Source: Mangrovibacterium sp041596335
Lineage (GTDB): Bacteria > Bacteroidota > Bacteroidia > Bacteroidales > Prolixibacteraceae
Reading direction: 5' to 3'
DNA length: 64,000 bases
NCBI RefSeq assembly: GCF_041596335.1
Contig: NZ_JBFHIT010000022.1
Location: 8,803-72,802 of the forward strand
Shown: positions 35,650 to 43,948 of the stretch, piece after piece
Layout of the letters: each line of letters starts with the position of its first letter
Position numbering within the stretch: the stretch's first letter is position 1
Notes under the pieces: generated by a model
What the model was told of the DNA's origin: nothing
Seen by the model: the letters and a program-made list of their open reading frames with translations, nothing else
The model's database searches: none
Program-made: the position numbers and the translations under genes

Positions 35650-37068
35650 TTATTCCGGCAGGACAAGGTGTTTCGGATTTTCAACCTGCCCAACCGGACG
35701 TGCATTTAACGTGATTTCCGCGTCAAACTTTTGAATCGCTTCTTTTAATTGAACTACAATCTCAGGGAATTGGTCGTTGAGATTTTTTTGCTCGGCAATA
35801 TCCGTTTTTAGGTTGTAGAGAGTTTCTTCACCGTCAACGATTCGGAGTTTCCAATCTTTCCACCTAACCGCTTCTAAAGTTCCCCAATGAGAATAGAAAA
35901 AGTATTCGTGCGGACTCTCAGCTCCATCAATCAACACAGGCAAAATATCTTTTCCATCTATAATGCGGTCGCTGGGAATGTCAGCACCAATTAAATTTGC
36001 AAAGGTTGGCAGCAAATCCATGGTGGTAAGCAGATGATCGATTTCAATTCCTGCTTCAATTTTAGCGGGCCAGCGAATTACCGTTGGCATGCGCATTCCA
36101 CCCTCTAAGGTTTGTCCCTTGTGTCCACGCAGAGGCTTGTTTGAGCCTTTTTTGGTGGCGCCATTATCGCTGGTAACTAATACGATTGTATTTTCATCGA
36201 TGCCCTGTTCTTTTAGGGTAGAAAGAATTTGTCCCACCGACCAGTCAATTTCGTAAATAGCTGTTGAATAAAGTTCCGGCGAGGCCGTCTGTCCATTCGC
36301 CAGAACCCCGGCATATTCTTTTTTTATTTCGGGCGAAGCTGCCAATGGGCCATGCGGAATGGGATGCGGCACATAAAGAAAGAAGCTTTCATGTTTATGA
36401 TCCTTGATGAACTTCACCGCTCGTTCCGTGATCCTCTTGGTCAGATAATTGGCATCCGGATCAAGCTCTGTCACTTCTTCCATTTCTAAAAGCGGAAGGG
36501 GCGGAAATTGAAAATATTCTTGTCGCGGATGGCGGGGCGTAATATCATGACTGTAAGGCAAGCCAAAAAACTCTTCAAAGCCTTGCCGGCTTGGTAAAAA
36601 CTCCGGTTGATCGCCCAAATGCCACTTTCCAAATATCCCGGTCCGGTAACCAACCGACAGGGCAATTTCAGCAATGGTTATCTCATCAGGATTCAAGCCG
36701 TTGCCATCAGCCGCCAGGCAAACAGGAAATCGCTTTCCCGGAGGAATATTTGGCAATTCCACCGCTAAGCTTGAAGGTGGCTCCATGCTTACACGTCGTG
36801 GGTAACAACCCGTCATAAGCGCTGCGCGCGAAGGAGTACACAAAGGGGCTGCCACATAAAAACTGGTGAGCCGGGCACCTTCTTCAGCCATTTTATCAAT
36901 GTTTGGTGTAAAAACATGCTCTGCTCCAAAACAGCTCAAATCGCCGTAACCCTGATCATCCGTGAAGATGATGACGAGGTTGGGTTTCGTATTTGTTTCT
37001 TTTTCCCCAAAAGAGTAGGAATAAAACAAAACTGAAAAAACCAATGTGCAAAAACTTATTCGTTCCAT
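35650..37068 (-). CDS. S1-family sulfatase (secreted)
   Basis: 472-residue sulfatase with a signal peptide ending YSYSFGEKE. Blocks: FTDDQGYGDLSCFG, formylglycine site C77-T-P-S-R with LMTG, GKWHLGDQPEFLPSRQGF, PHPIPHGP and TSDNGATKKG. It is the paralogue of 16473-17891, with shared QGFEEFFGLPYSHDI and FPPLPLLEMEE segments and the same length. Its start lies 6 bases from the stop of a GH116 gene, repeating the sulfatase-GH116 adjacency seen at 13.8-17.9 kb. Confidence 0.94.
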   Translation of the reverse strand: MERISFCTLVFSVLFYSYSFGEKETNTKPNLVIIFTDDQGYGDLSCFGAEHVFTPNIDKMAEEGARLTSFYVAAPLCTPSRAALMTGCYPRRVSMEPPSSLAVELPNIPPGKRFPVCLAADGNGLNPDEITIAEIALSVGYRTGIFGKWHLGDQPEFLPSRQGFEEFFGLPYSHDITPRHPRQEYFQFPPLPLLEMEEVTELDPDANYLTKRITERAVKFIKDHKHESFFLYVPHPIPHGPLAASPEIKKEYAGVLANGQTASPELYSTAIYEIDWSVGQILSTLKEQGIDENTIVLVTSDNGATKKGSNKPLRGHKGQTLEGGMRMPTVIRWPAKIEAGIEIDHLLTTMDLLPTFANLIGADIPSDRIIDGKDILPVLIDGAESPHEYFFYSHWGTLEAVRWKDWKLRIVDGEETLYNLKTDIAEQKNLNDQFPEIVVQLKEAIQKFDAEITLNARPVGQVENPKHLVLPE

Positions 37069-37074
37069 ATTTTT

Positions 37075-39639
37075 CTATCGTACTACAATCAATTCCACAT
37101 TTTTATTTTCACTAAAGGTTCTTCCCTTTTTAAACTTCACTTCGCCAAATCCATTCAGACTAAATGATTTTAACGAAAGTTCTCCATTCATAACCTTTAG
37201 TATGACAGATTTATCGTCGCCTGAATTTTTAATTTCAATGGTTCCGTATTGGTACCCATTCGACCAAAAGTACTTCCCTTCCCGGTCATTAAATTTCATG
37301 GTTTTATTTACGGCACTGTACTCAAAACCGGTATAAGCCAATAAACCACTGTATGAAGCCATGGCCCTTGCATAACGATGACCAAATTCGCCTTCATTGA
37401 ATGGGTTTCTTTTTTTTCCATCGTAACGATCGCGAATGGCTTTAAAAACGGCTAAGCCTTCTTCTTCCAGCCCCTCGTACAACATATGCGCAGCGGTGCT
37501 ATACTCAAAGCCGGTCATTACTTCGCTATAGTATGGAAATGGACGTGCTTCCCTTTTATTCTCGGGGTAGTAGCCCATAATCAGGCCCTTTTCATTGTTG
37601 ACAGCGTAGCTTCTGAAGGTGCTTAAGTGGTTATTGAAGTCCTCCTGCCAGTTGTATTTTTTGATGGTTTTTAAGGTGGTGGTCATTTTGTCTTTATCCA
37701 AGAGGTAGCCTAAGCCACAAGTATGTGCCAAATATTGTCCTACCAGCTGATCCACTAAAATTCCTTCGCCCACTTGATAGTCCGTAGGTTCGGGTACTTT
37801 TTGAATGTAATACTCGCCATTGAACAAGTTTTCATCCACCCATTTGCTACCGTTTTCAAACATAGACCTGCATTTTTTCGCAAAAGCCTTGTCGTTCATT
37901 TGAATCGCCATTTCTTCACTTGCCCGTAAAGCGCCCAGGTACCAGGTAGCCATTTGAGGGTTCGGACCAATGTAGTTCACATCCATCGTATTGTGGTGTC
38001 TTCCTTCCAATACCCCATTGGCATCTTTGTCCCAGCCGCTACTTTTCCATGCAAATTCCATGGCTGCTTTTATGTAGGGATACAATTCCATCAGTTTTTC
38101 ATTGTCGCCGGAAAGCTGCCATTCCCGATACATTTTAATCAAGCAACCAAGCTGGCCATCAGCCGCTGTTTTCATTCGCTGTTCACTCGTTTTTAACGGA
38201 AGCCAAACCCGATGGGCCATGGCGCCGGTATTTATGTCAGTTGCATATTTAAATTCAACCTCACGCATACTCATGGCCACATCGCCAAACAGGAAAGGCG
38301 TTGTTACCTCATAATTCCACACATGAGTACAGCTGCCAAACCCCCATCCGGCCTTTGCTCCTTTAGGGTTCAGTGCGGTACCTACTATACTTCCTGTTCC
38401 CTCCCAACCAAAGGCATATCCGTCTTCATCTAAAAAAACTGTTTGCGAGCGAAGGTTCGCGATATTAAATAGTGCCGCTTCTTTAAGCACCTGCGGAACA
38501 TCTGTATTTACAAAAGCTTCAACAAATTCAACCGTTCTTTTTTCTAAGGGTTGAAGATTTGGGATTAAGTCTTTTGCTACCTGCCAGGCATCGGTGTATA
38601 CCGTGGCATAATGATTTTTTATTGGTGTGTGTTCGCCGTAATTCGGTTGTGCTTCCCAGGCCAACCGGATTGGAAAGTTCCAGGTTAACACAAACACAAA
38701 TTCTTTAGAGCCATTTGGCGGAATACTGGCTTTTACCGCCAGTGTTGCTGGTTTGTTACCTGTGTAGTCGCCGGTTTGTTCTTGGAGCATGCCATCGTCA
38801 TTGATGTCGTCCCAAAAATTAATTAACGAGCCATTCCACCCCAATTTAGGATCCCATTGGCTACGATAGCTAATCCCCGCTGTTTCCGGAGTTACCAAGG
38901 CCATAGTTCCCCATTTACCACTGAGGGTATCTTTGTTTTCGTTTTCCATGAAAATACCGGTGAAATTGCTCTCTTTCCGGAAGGTGTTTTTATTACCTTC
39001 CGAGCTGCCGCCCCAACCGTCAGTCCCAATGAAATTTGGAATGGCACCGCAAACGGTTGCCTCAATCGCTTCATTCGTTTTATTGTAAACCACGTATTTC
39101 AGGATCGCTCCGGGAATGCTACTGACTTTTGTATCGCCGGGAACCATGGGGTTAAAAGCTTTTAGGCTAACCTTTACCGGACTGTTTTCATCGGCTAAAT
39201 TGATTTGGGCGAGGGGATAGGCTGCGTTAAATTCACAATCTCCAAAGCGGGGAAATCCGCTGTTGAGTTCATTGCTCCCCCAATCGCCTTCCAGATTATC
39301 CGACGAAAGTGGTCCCTCCAGGAGTCTGGTTTGACTCTCTCCCGCACTTGTTTTTGTGCGTATGGCAAAAAACGGGGCAAGCTGAATAGAACCTCTGCCT
39401 GAATTAAATACAGGTTTCCATCCCAATGCGCCTTGATTAACGATTTCCCAATCGCGTAAATCGCCCCGACCACCAATGGATACCGTACCCGTTCCGATGC
39501 CTCCTAAGGGCATGGCGACTTTAGTGGCGTAATCGCCTTTGTAGGTTTTTAACACCGGCCACTGCTGGTAAATGTTTTGAGCATTTGAAAAACTAGCAAT
39601 TAATGAAAACAGTACTCCTATTTTTATTATTTTAATCAT
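37075..39639 (-). CDS. GH116-type glycoside hydrolase (copy 2 of 3, divergent)
   Basis: The frame is open to 39666, but the ATG at 39639 (MIKIIKIGVLFSL) starts the signal peptide, so it is preferred (854 aa). GH116 blocks: MPLGGIGTGTVSIGG, FNPMVPGD, GSCTHVWNYEV, HNTMDVNYIGPNPQMATWYLG, DQLVGQYLA and EVMTGFEYSTA. The HNTMDV Asp, likely acid/base, is kept, but the next residues are NYIG rather than EYFG/EYYG as in the other two copies, and it has about 20 extra residues between DEDGYAFGWEG and GFGSCTH. It probably has a different substrate from copies 1 and 3. Confidence 0.88.
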   Translation of the reverse strand: MIKIIKIGVLFSLIASFSNAQNIYQQWPVLKTYKGDYATKVAMPLGGIGTGTVSIGGRGDLRDWEIVNQGALGWKPVFNSGRGSIQLAPFFAIRTKTSAGESQTRLLEGPLSSDNLEGDWGSNELNSGFPRFGDCEFNAAYPLAQINLADENSPVKVSLKAFNPMVPGDTKVSSIPGAILKYVVYNKTNEAIEATVCGAIPNFIGTDGWGGSSEGNKNTFRKESNFTGIFMENENKDTLSGKWGTMALVTPETAGISYRSQWDPKLGWNGSLINFWDDINDDGMLQEQTGDYTGNKPATLAVKASIPPNGSKEFVFVLTWNFPIRLAWEAQPNYGEHTPIKNHYATVYTDAWQVAKDLIPNLQPLEKRTVEFVEAFVNTDVPQVLKEAALFNIANLRSQTVFLDEDGYAFGWEGTGSIVGTALNPKGAKAGWGFGSCTHVWNYEVTTPFLFGDVAMSMREVEFKYATDINTGAMAHRVWLPLKTSEQRMKTAADGQLGCLIKMYREWQLSGDNEKLMELYPYIKAAMEFAWKSSGWDKDANGVLEGRHHNTMDVNYIGPNPQMATWYLGALRASEEMAIQMNDKAFAKKCRSMFENGSKWVDENLFNGEYYIQKVPEPTDYQVGEGILVDQLVGQYLAHTCGLGYLLDKDKMTTTLKTIKKYNWQEDFNNHLSTFRSYAVNNEKGLIMGYYPENKREARPFPYYSEVMTGFEYSTAAHMLYEGLEEEGLAVFKAIRDRYDGKKRNPFNEGEFGHRYARAMASYSGLLAYTGFEYSAVNKTMKFNDREGKYFWSNGYQYGTIEIKNSGDDKSVILKVMNGELSLKSFSLNGFGEVKFKKGRTFSENKNVELIVVR

Positions 39640-39688
39640 ATAGTTTATTAAAGTGCCTAGCTGCAAACTCTGATTCTTAAGCTCGATT

Positions 39689-40357
39689 TTAGTTAGAAGA
39701 AAATCGAATCTCTTGCTCTATAAAATCTGAGATATGCCGTCCTAAGTCTTCATATCCCTCGGGGTTATAATGAACATTATCGTTGCCTTTGCCGTACTTA
39801 GCGTGAATATTTATTGATGCTTTATATATATCATTAACTTTTACACCGTTTGCTTTCATTACGCGTTTGGCAATTTTGTTGTATTTTTTGGCATCCTTAC
39901 TAAATCTTCCTGCTTCAGCAGTAGGTACATACGTGGTGGTTACAAATATCAATTCGGCATCTGATTTCTCACGGATGATTTTAACGATGGCGTCGAGTTG
40001 TTTTTCATACTCTTCAGGCGTAAAAGTGATTGTTCCATTCAGCTTGTCTCTTTTTCCCTGCACGTTAGAATCAGGGTGGCGATAACATAAATCCCACAAG
40101 CCCCAGTTAAACTGGATGAGATCCCATTCAATATCGCCGATCCACGAGGCGATGCTATCCAGGCCTTTCCCGGTATGTTGAGCGTTGCCAGGGTTATGAA
40201 AAACTTCAGCACGGTTTTTAAGCTCCTCTTGTACGAAAGGGGTATAACCGATGGAGATCGAATCACCAATGATTAAAATTTTGGCTTTCTTCTGATTAAA
40301 ACTAGTGGTTGAAATCACGAGAATTAGCAGAATTAGAATTTGTTTGAATTGTTTCAT
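39689..40357 (-). CDS. SGNH/GDSL hydrolase (secreted esterase)
   Basis: 222 residues with a signal segment MKQFKQILILLILVIST. Block I is IIGDSISIGYTP with nucleophile S33, block III is FNWGLWDL, and block V is DNVHYNPEGYEDLG with the catalytic Asp/His. This is a compact SGNH esterase, smaller than the two SASA proteins in the locus. Likely removes an acyl group from a glycan. Set between two GH116 genes, with 49 bases after it to the next GH116 start. Confidence 0.85.
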   Translation of the reverse strand: MKQFKQILILLILVISTTSFNQKKAKILIIGDSISIGYTPFVQEELKNRAEVFHNPGNAQHTGKGLDSIASWIGDIEWDLIQFNWGLWDLCYRHPDSNVQGKRDKLNGTITFTPEEYEKQLDAIVKIIREKSDAELIFVTTTYVPTAEAGRFSKDAKKYNKIAKRVMKANGVKVNDIYKASINIHAKYGKGNDNVHYNPEGYEDLGRHISDFIEQEIRFSSN

Positions 40358-40445
40358 GTGTTTACAATTATCTTACCCAAAGTGGATGATAAATCAAAAA
40401 CAGTTAAAGTGCTTTTGCGGCTGTCACTCTGTGGCGTTATAAGTT

Positions 40446-42986
40446 TTATAATTTGATCGCTATCAGATTACCTTCAGTAATGGATTTTCCTTTTAGTTTC
40501 TTTTTGCCCAGTCCTTCCAGCGAGAAGCTATTCAGCTCCAATTTTCCATAAAGTACGTTTATCGTGGCTTCACCTTTTTTAACCTCGCAGGTTCCCCAGC
40601 TGTAGCCATTGCTCCAGAAATAAGTACCGGGAACGGAGGTGAATCGCATGGATTTTTCGACTCCGGAGTAGTGGAAGCCTGATGTTGCCAAAACGCCTGC
40701 CCACGCCATCATTGGCCGGGCATAGTGGTTCCCGAATTCGGCTTCGTTAAAGGGATTTCTCTTTTTACCGTCGTAACGGTTACGAATATCCTGAATGGTT
40801 TTTAAGCCTTCGTTTACCTGACCTTCGTACAACATACCTACGGCTGCGGTATGCTCAAAACCAGTCATCACTTCAGTAAAATAGGGGAAGGGTTGCTTGG
40901 GCCGTTCGCCGGGATAATCGGCCATCAGCAAGGCCGACTCATTTCCATAGGCATATGAGCGCATAAAATTGGGGTGCTTCTGTAAGCTTTGGCGGTAATT
41001 GTATTTTAAAATGGATTCATTGGTTTTTACGATGTGGTCTTTATTTGCCAAATAGCCTAAATCGAGAATATGCGCCATAACCTGGCCCACTAACTGATCG
41101 ACTAAACAGCCTTCTCCCAGCTGATACTGAGGATCGTCGGGAACCAGTCGTCTAACAACACGGATAAGTCCTTTAGCAATACTATCGAGGTGCATTGGAG
41201 GCACAATTTGCTGAATGTAGTATTCACCATTAAACAGATTTTTATCCATCCAGGCAGAACCATTTTCGTACAAAGTTCTGCAGGTCTTCGCAAAGTCTTT
41301 TTCTCCGAGGTAACCGGCCATTTCTTCTGTTGCACGCAAAGCGCCCAGGTACCAAAAGCCCATTTGCGGATTCGGGCCATAGTATTCCACGTCCATGGTA
41401 TTGTGCTGACTACCTTCCATTACGCCATCTTTATTGGCATCCCAGCCATTGGGAATCCAACAGAACTCCAGTGCTTTTTTCACCATTGGCCAGTTCTTTT
41501 TCAGGAATTCATCATCGCCCGAAAGTTGCCATTCGCGATAGTATTTCATAATGCAGCCCATTTGTCCGTCGGCTGCTGCCAGACCGAAACTCTGCGCTTT
41601 GGTCGCCAGAGGCAAATGAATGCGGTAATTCATCATTCCCTTTTCTGTCGTCGCAAAGGCAAACTCCACTTCACGCATATTTTGTGCTACATCACCAAAC
41701 AAGAAAGGAATGGTTTGTTCGTAATTCCACACGTGGGTACACGAACCGGATCCGCTTCCATCCTGATCTTTGGTGCCTTCCCAGCCTAAATAATAGCCCG
41801 ATTTGGTTTTAAAAGCGAGCTGCGTGCGAAAGTGTGACAAATTGAACAAGGCCGCTTCCTTTACAACATCGGGGAAATCGCTGGATACGAATGCATTGAC
41901 AAAAGACTTTGTTTGTTCTTCTAGTCCAGGAATTCTTGCAACGTTTTTCAGGGCTACGTCCCATGAGTCTTCGTATTGTGTGGCATAGTAATTTCCAACA
42001 TTTTCCTTGTTCTGAAAATCAAGGCGATTCGGGAAATTCCAGGTTATGTAAAAGCGAATGTCTTTCTCTTCATTGGGCGCTAAGGTTGTTTTTATAGCCA
42101 AAGACCCCATATTATTTTTTTGCTCAGAGGTTCTTTCTTCCAACAAACCATCATCGGTATAATCGTCCCAAAACTCCAACGTACTGTTTCCCCATTCACC
42201 GGGTTGCCAGCAAGTGCGATATGACGTTTCTCCTTCGCTGTCTGTCGTCAGGCTAAAAGTTCCCCACTGAGGACTTTTCTGATCCACATTTTCGTTTGCT
42301 GTAAAATGGATGCCTTTCAAGCTACCTTCCTCTTTATAGGTATTTATGTTTTGGTATGCTTGTCCTTCTTTGCCATCAAAGCCAATGAAATTGGGGATGT
42401 TACCGGCTAACGAAATTGTAATTGGTTTGTTGCTGATATTCTTCACTTTATAGCTCAATACCGCCATTGGGAGGCTGCTGTCATCCGTGTTTCCCGGAAT
42501 TAATGGATTAAACGCACCGACTGTTACCTCTACCGGTAAGCTATTATCGCGTAGCAAAACCTGGCCGAAAGGGTAGGCCGTTTGAAATGTTGCTTCCGCA
42601 AAACGAGGCAACCCATGGTTGGGCGCTTTAGAACCGTAATAGCCTTCGTCGAAGTGGCTTGGAACCGGACCTTCCATGAGCAGCGCTTGAGCTTCTTTAT
42701 TCTCTTCTTTCAGATAAATGGAGAAAAAGGGCGCACGATTAATTACTTCCACGCCTGCATATTTAGGCGTAAAACCTTTCGCCGGACGACTCATGATTTC
42801 CCAATCGACGATAGCACCGTATCCACTAAGCGAAACCGTTCCTGTTCCGATGCCTCCAACAGGCATGGCAATTCGGTCGATGTGTTCCTGATTGTAGGTT
42901 TTAAGAACGGGCCAGGTGGTTTGTTGTTGTGCGTTTGAAAAAACAGCAATACACAGAAGCAATGTTAAAGTACTTAGTTGTTTCAT
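40446..42986 (-). CDS. GH116-type glycoside hydrolase (copy 3 of 3)
   Basis: The frame is open to 43130, but the stretch before M49 is not signal-like; the ATG at 42986 (MKQLSTLTLLLCIAVFSNAQ) gives a clean signal peptide and nearly the same leader as the copy at 13796-16381, so I start there (846 aa). Blocks: MPVGGIGTGTVSL, FNPLIPGN, GSCTHVWNYEQ, HNTMDVEYYGPNPQMGFWYLG, DQLVGQVMAH and EVMTGFEHTAA. Highly similar to copy 1 along its length, so the two arose by duplication. It is the first enzyme gene of the long run after the SusC/D block. Confidence 0.88.
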   Translation of the reverse strand: MKQLSTLTLLLCIAVFSNAQQQTTWPVLKTYNQEHIDRIAMPVGGIGTGTVSLSGYGAIVDWEIMSRPAKGFTPKYAGVEVINRAPFFSIYLKEENKEAQALLMEGPVPSHFDEGYYGSKAPNHGLPRFAEATFQTAYPFGQVLLRDNSLPVEVTVGAFNPLIPGNTDDSSLPMAVLSYKVKNISNKPITISLAGNIPNFIGFDGKEGQAYQNINTYKEEGSLKGIHFTANENVDQKSPQWGTFSLTTDSEGETSYRTCWQPGEWGNSTLEFWDDYTDDGLLEERTSEQKNNMGSLAIKTTLAPNEEKDIRFYITWNFPNRLDFQNKENVGNYYATQYEDSWDVALKNVARIPGLEEQTKSFVNAFVSSDFPDVVKEAALFNLSHFRTQLAFKTKSGYYLGWEGTKDQDGSGSGSCTHVWNYEQTIPFLFGDVAQNMREVEFAFATTEKGMMNYRIHLPLATKAQSFGLAAADGQMGCIMKYYREWQLSGDDEFLKKNWPMVKKALEFCWIPNGWDANKDGVMEGSQHNTMDVEYYGPNPQMGFWYLGALRATEEMAGYLGEKDFAKTCRTLYENGSAWMDKNLFNGEYYIQQIVPPMHLDSIAKGLIRVVRRLVPDDPQYQLGEGCLVDQLVGQVMAHILDLGYLANKDHIVKTNESILKYNYRQSLQKHPNFMRSYAYGNESALLMADYPGERPKQPFPYFTEVMTGFEHTAAVGMLYEGQVNEGLKTIQDIRNRYDGKKRNPFNEAEFGNHYARPMMAWAGVLATSGFHYSGVEKSMRFTSVPGTYFWSNGYSWGTCEVKKGEATINVLYGKLELNSFSLEGLGKKKLKGKSITEGNLIAIKL

Positions 42987-43421
42987 TCGGGTAGTTTCTT
43001 TCGATTTAAGTTTCACCAGGCTTCTATTTGACTTCATCCAATGAAAGGTCATAAAAAACGGGTTGAATAATTTCATTCCATCGCTAAAAGTACATCGGAT
43101 CGTATTCAAACAGTTGCTTATTTCAATCAAATTGTATGGTTATTTCTGCATCGGGCCGGCCGAACAGAATGTCGACATGTTAGGGCACGGAATATAAGCT
43201 TGGATACTATTCGGTTCGATCCTGGTTGTTAGTGAATGACTTATTAAGAACAAACAGAGTTTGATTCCCCTTCTCACGATATGCTATTAGAATCCACGAC
43301 CGAAAATGTCAAATGTTGAAGATTGAGTGGCAGTGGCAAATGAATGCCGCTCCTAATTTCCATTTTAGGTCTCCGTTCACGATTGTTTTCGGGAGCGTTT
43401 CGATCGTTGGTGATTGGAAGA
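42987..43421. promoter_or_regulatory. Gene-free 435 bases before the enzyme operon
   Basis: No convincing gene on either strand. It separates the terminated SusC/D/lipoprotein block from the first GH116 gene, so it should hold the promoter for the enzyme run. I could not find an exact Bacteroidota promoter (TTTG-N19/20-TAnnTTTG); the AATCAAATTGT word at about 43126 is shared with the 35.6 kb gap. ORFs crossing it have no recognisable features. Confidence 0.4.
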
Positions 43422-43460
43422 AGAAAATTCCAGGTCTCCTGAAAATGAGACCTGGAATTC
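43422..43460 (-). terminator. Rho-independent terminator after the SusC/D operon
   Basis: Perfect 13-bp inverted repeat AATTCCAGGTCTC / GAGACCTGGAATT (43426-43438 and 43447-43459) with an 8-base loop. On the minus strand the stem is followed by TTTTCTTCTT, as expected for an intrinsic terminator. It lies just 3' of the small lipoprotein gene, so most transcripts from the SusC promoter should end here. Confidence 0.9.
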
Positions 43461-43467
43461 AAAAGCA

Positions 43468-43917
43468 TTATTGGACAATATTTATCGTCCAGTCGTGGGT
43501 AGTGCCATCAGCTGAATAAACCCTGTACTGAAATGAAGCGGCAGATAAGTCGTTAATAATACCTGCAACCGGAGCGCCGTTTAAAGGCTCCACTTTTGTG
43601 CCGTAATGGTAGAATAAAAAACCGATGCCTGTAAAGCTTTCACCGGCCTTTAAAGTAACCGTTGCGGTAAAGTTAACATCATCTATTACAGCCGTGCCTG
43701 ACGACACGGTAATCTGGCGGGTACCTGTTACCGTTGTCTCATCGACATAGTATTCCTCCAGTTTAACGCCGTCTTTTGTCTCCAGTTTGAACAATTGAAC
43801 GTTGTTAATATATGCATGGTCGCCCCATTCTGCCATATCCATTTCAATGCGTGGTTCGCAAGAGTAGAGCGATGCCAGCATGAATAAAATGAATCCGAGT
43901 TGTATTATATTTTTCAT
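43468..43917 (-). CDS. Small surface lipoprotein downstream of SusD
   Basis: 149 residues; lipobox ending at C20 (SLYSC). The body is all-beta in character (INNVQLFKLETKDG, TRQITVSSGTAVIDDVNFTATVTL) and ends YRVYSADGTTHDWTINIVQ, which resembles DUF5018-like domains often found as a third gene after susC and susD. It is not a full-length SusE/SusF. Likely a surface-exposed partner of the glycan-binding complex; ligand unknown. It lies 31 bases after susD. Confidence 0.65.
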   Translation of the reverse strand: MKNIIQLGFILFMLASLYSCEPRIEMDMAEWGDHAYINNVQLFKLETKDGVKLEEYYVDETTVTGTRQITVSSGTAVIDDVNFTATVTLKAGESFTGIGFLFYHYGTKVEPLNGAPVAGIINDLSAASFQYRVYSADGTTHDWTINIVQ

Positions 43918-43948
43918 TGTAATAATATTTTAAGTTAAACAAACGCGA

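Noticed and set aside
41190..41789. 199-codon plus-strand open frame
   Set aside because: Fully antisense to a GH116 gene, with parallel shadows at the same place opposite the other GH116 copies.
42987..43421. Exact Bacteroidota promoter (TTTG-N19/20-TAnnTTTG)
   Set aside because: TTTG words are present but no second element stands at the right distance.
43274..43519. Small ORFs across the terminator of the susC operon
   Set aside because: They read through the hairpin arms and have no start signals or homologous motifs.
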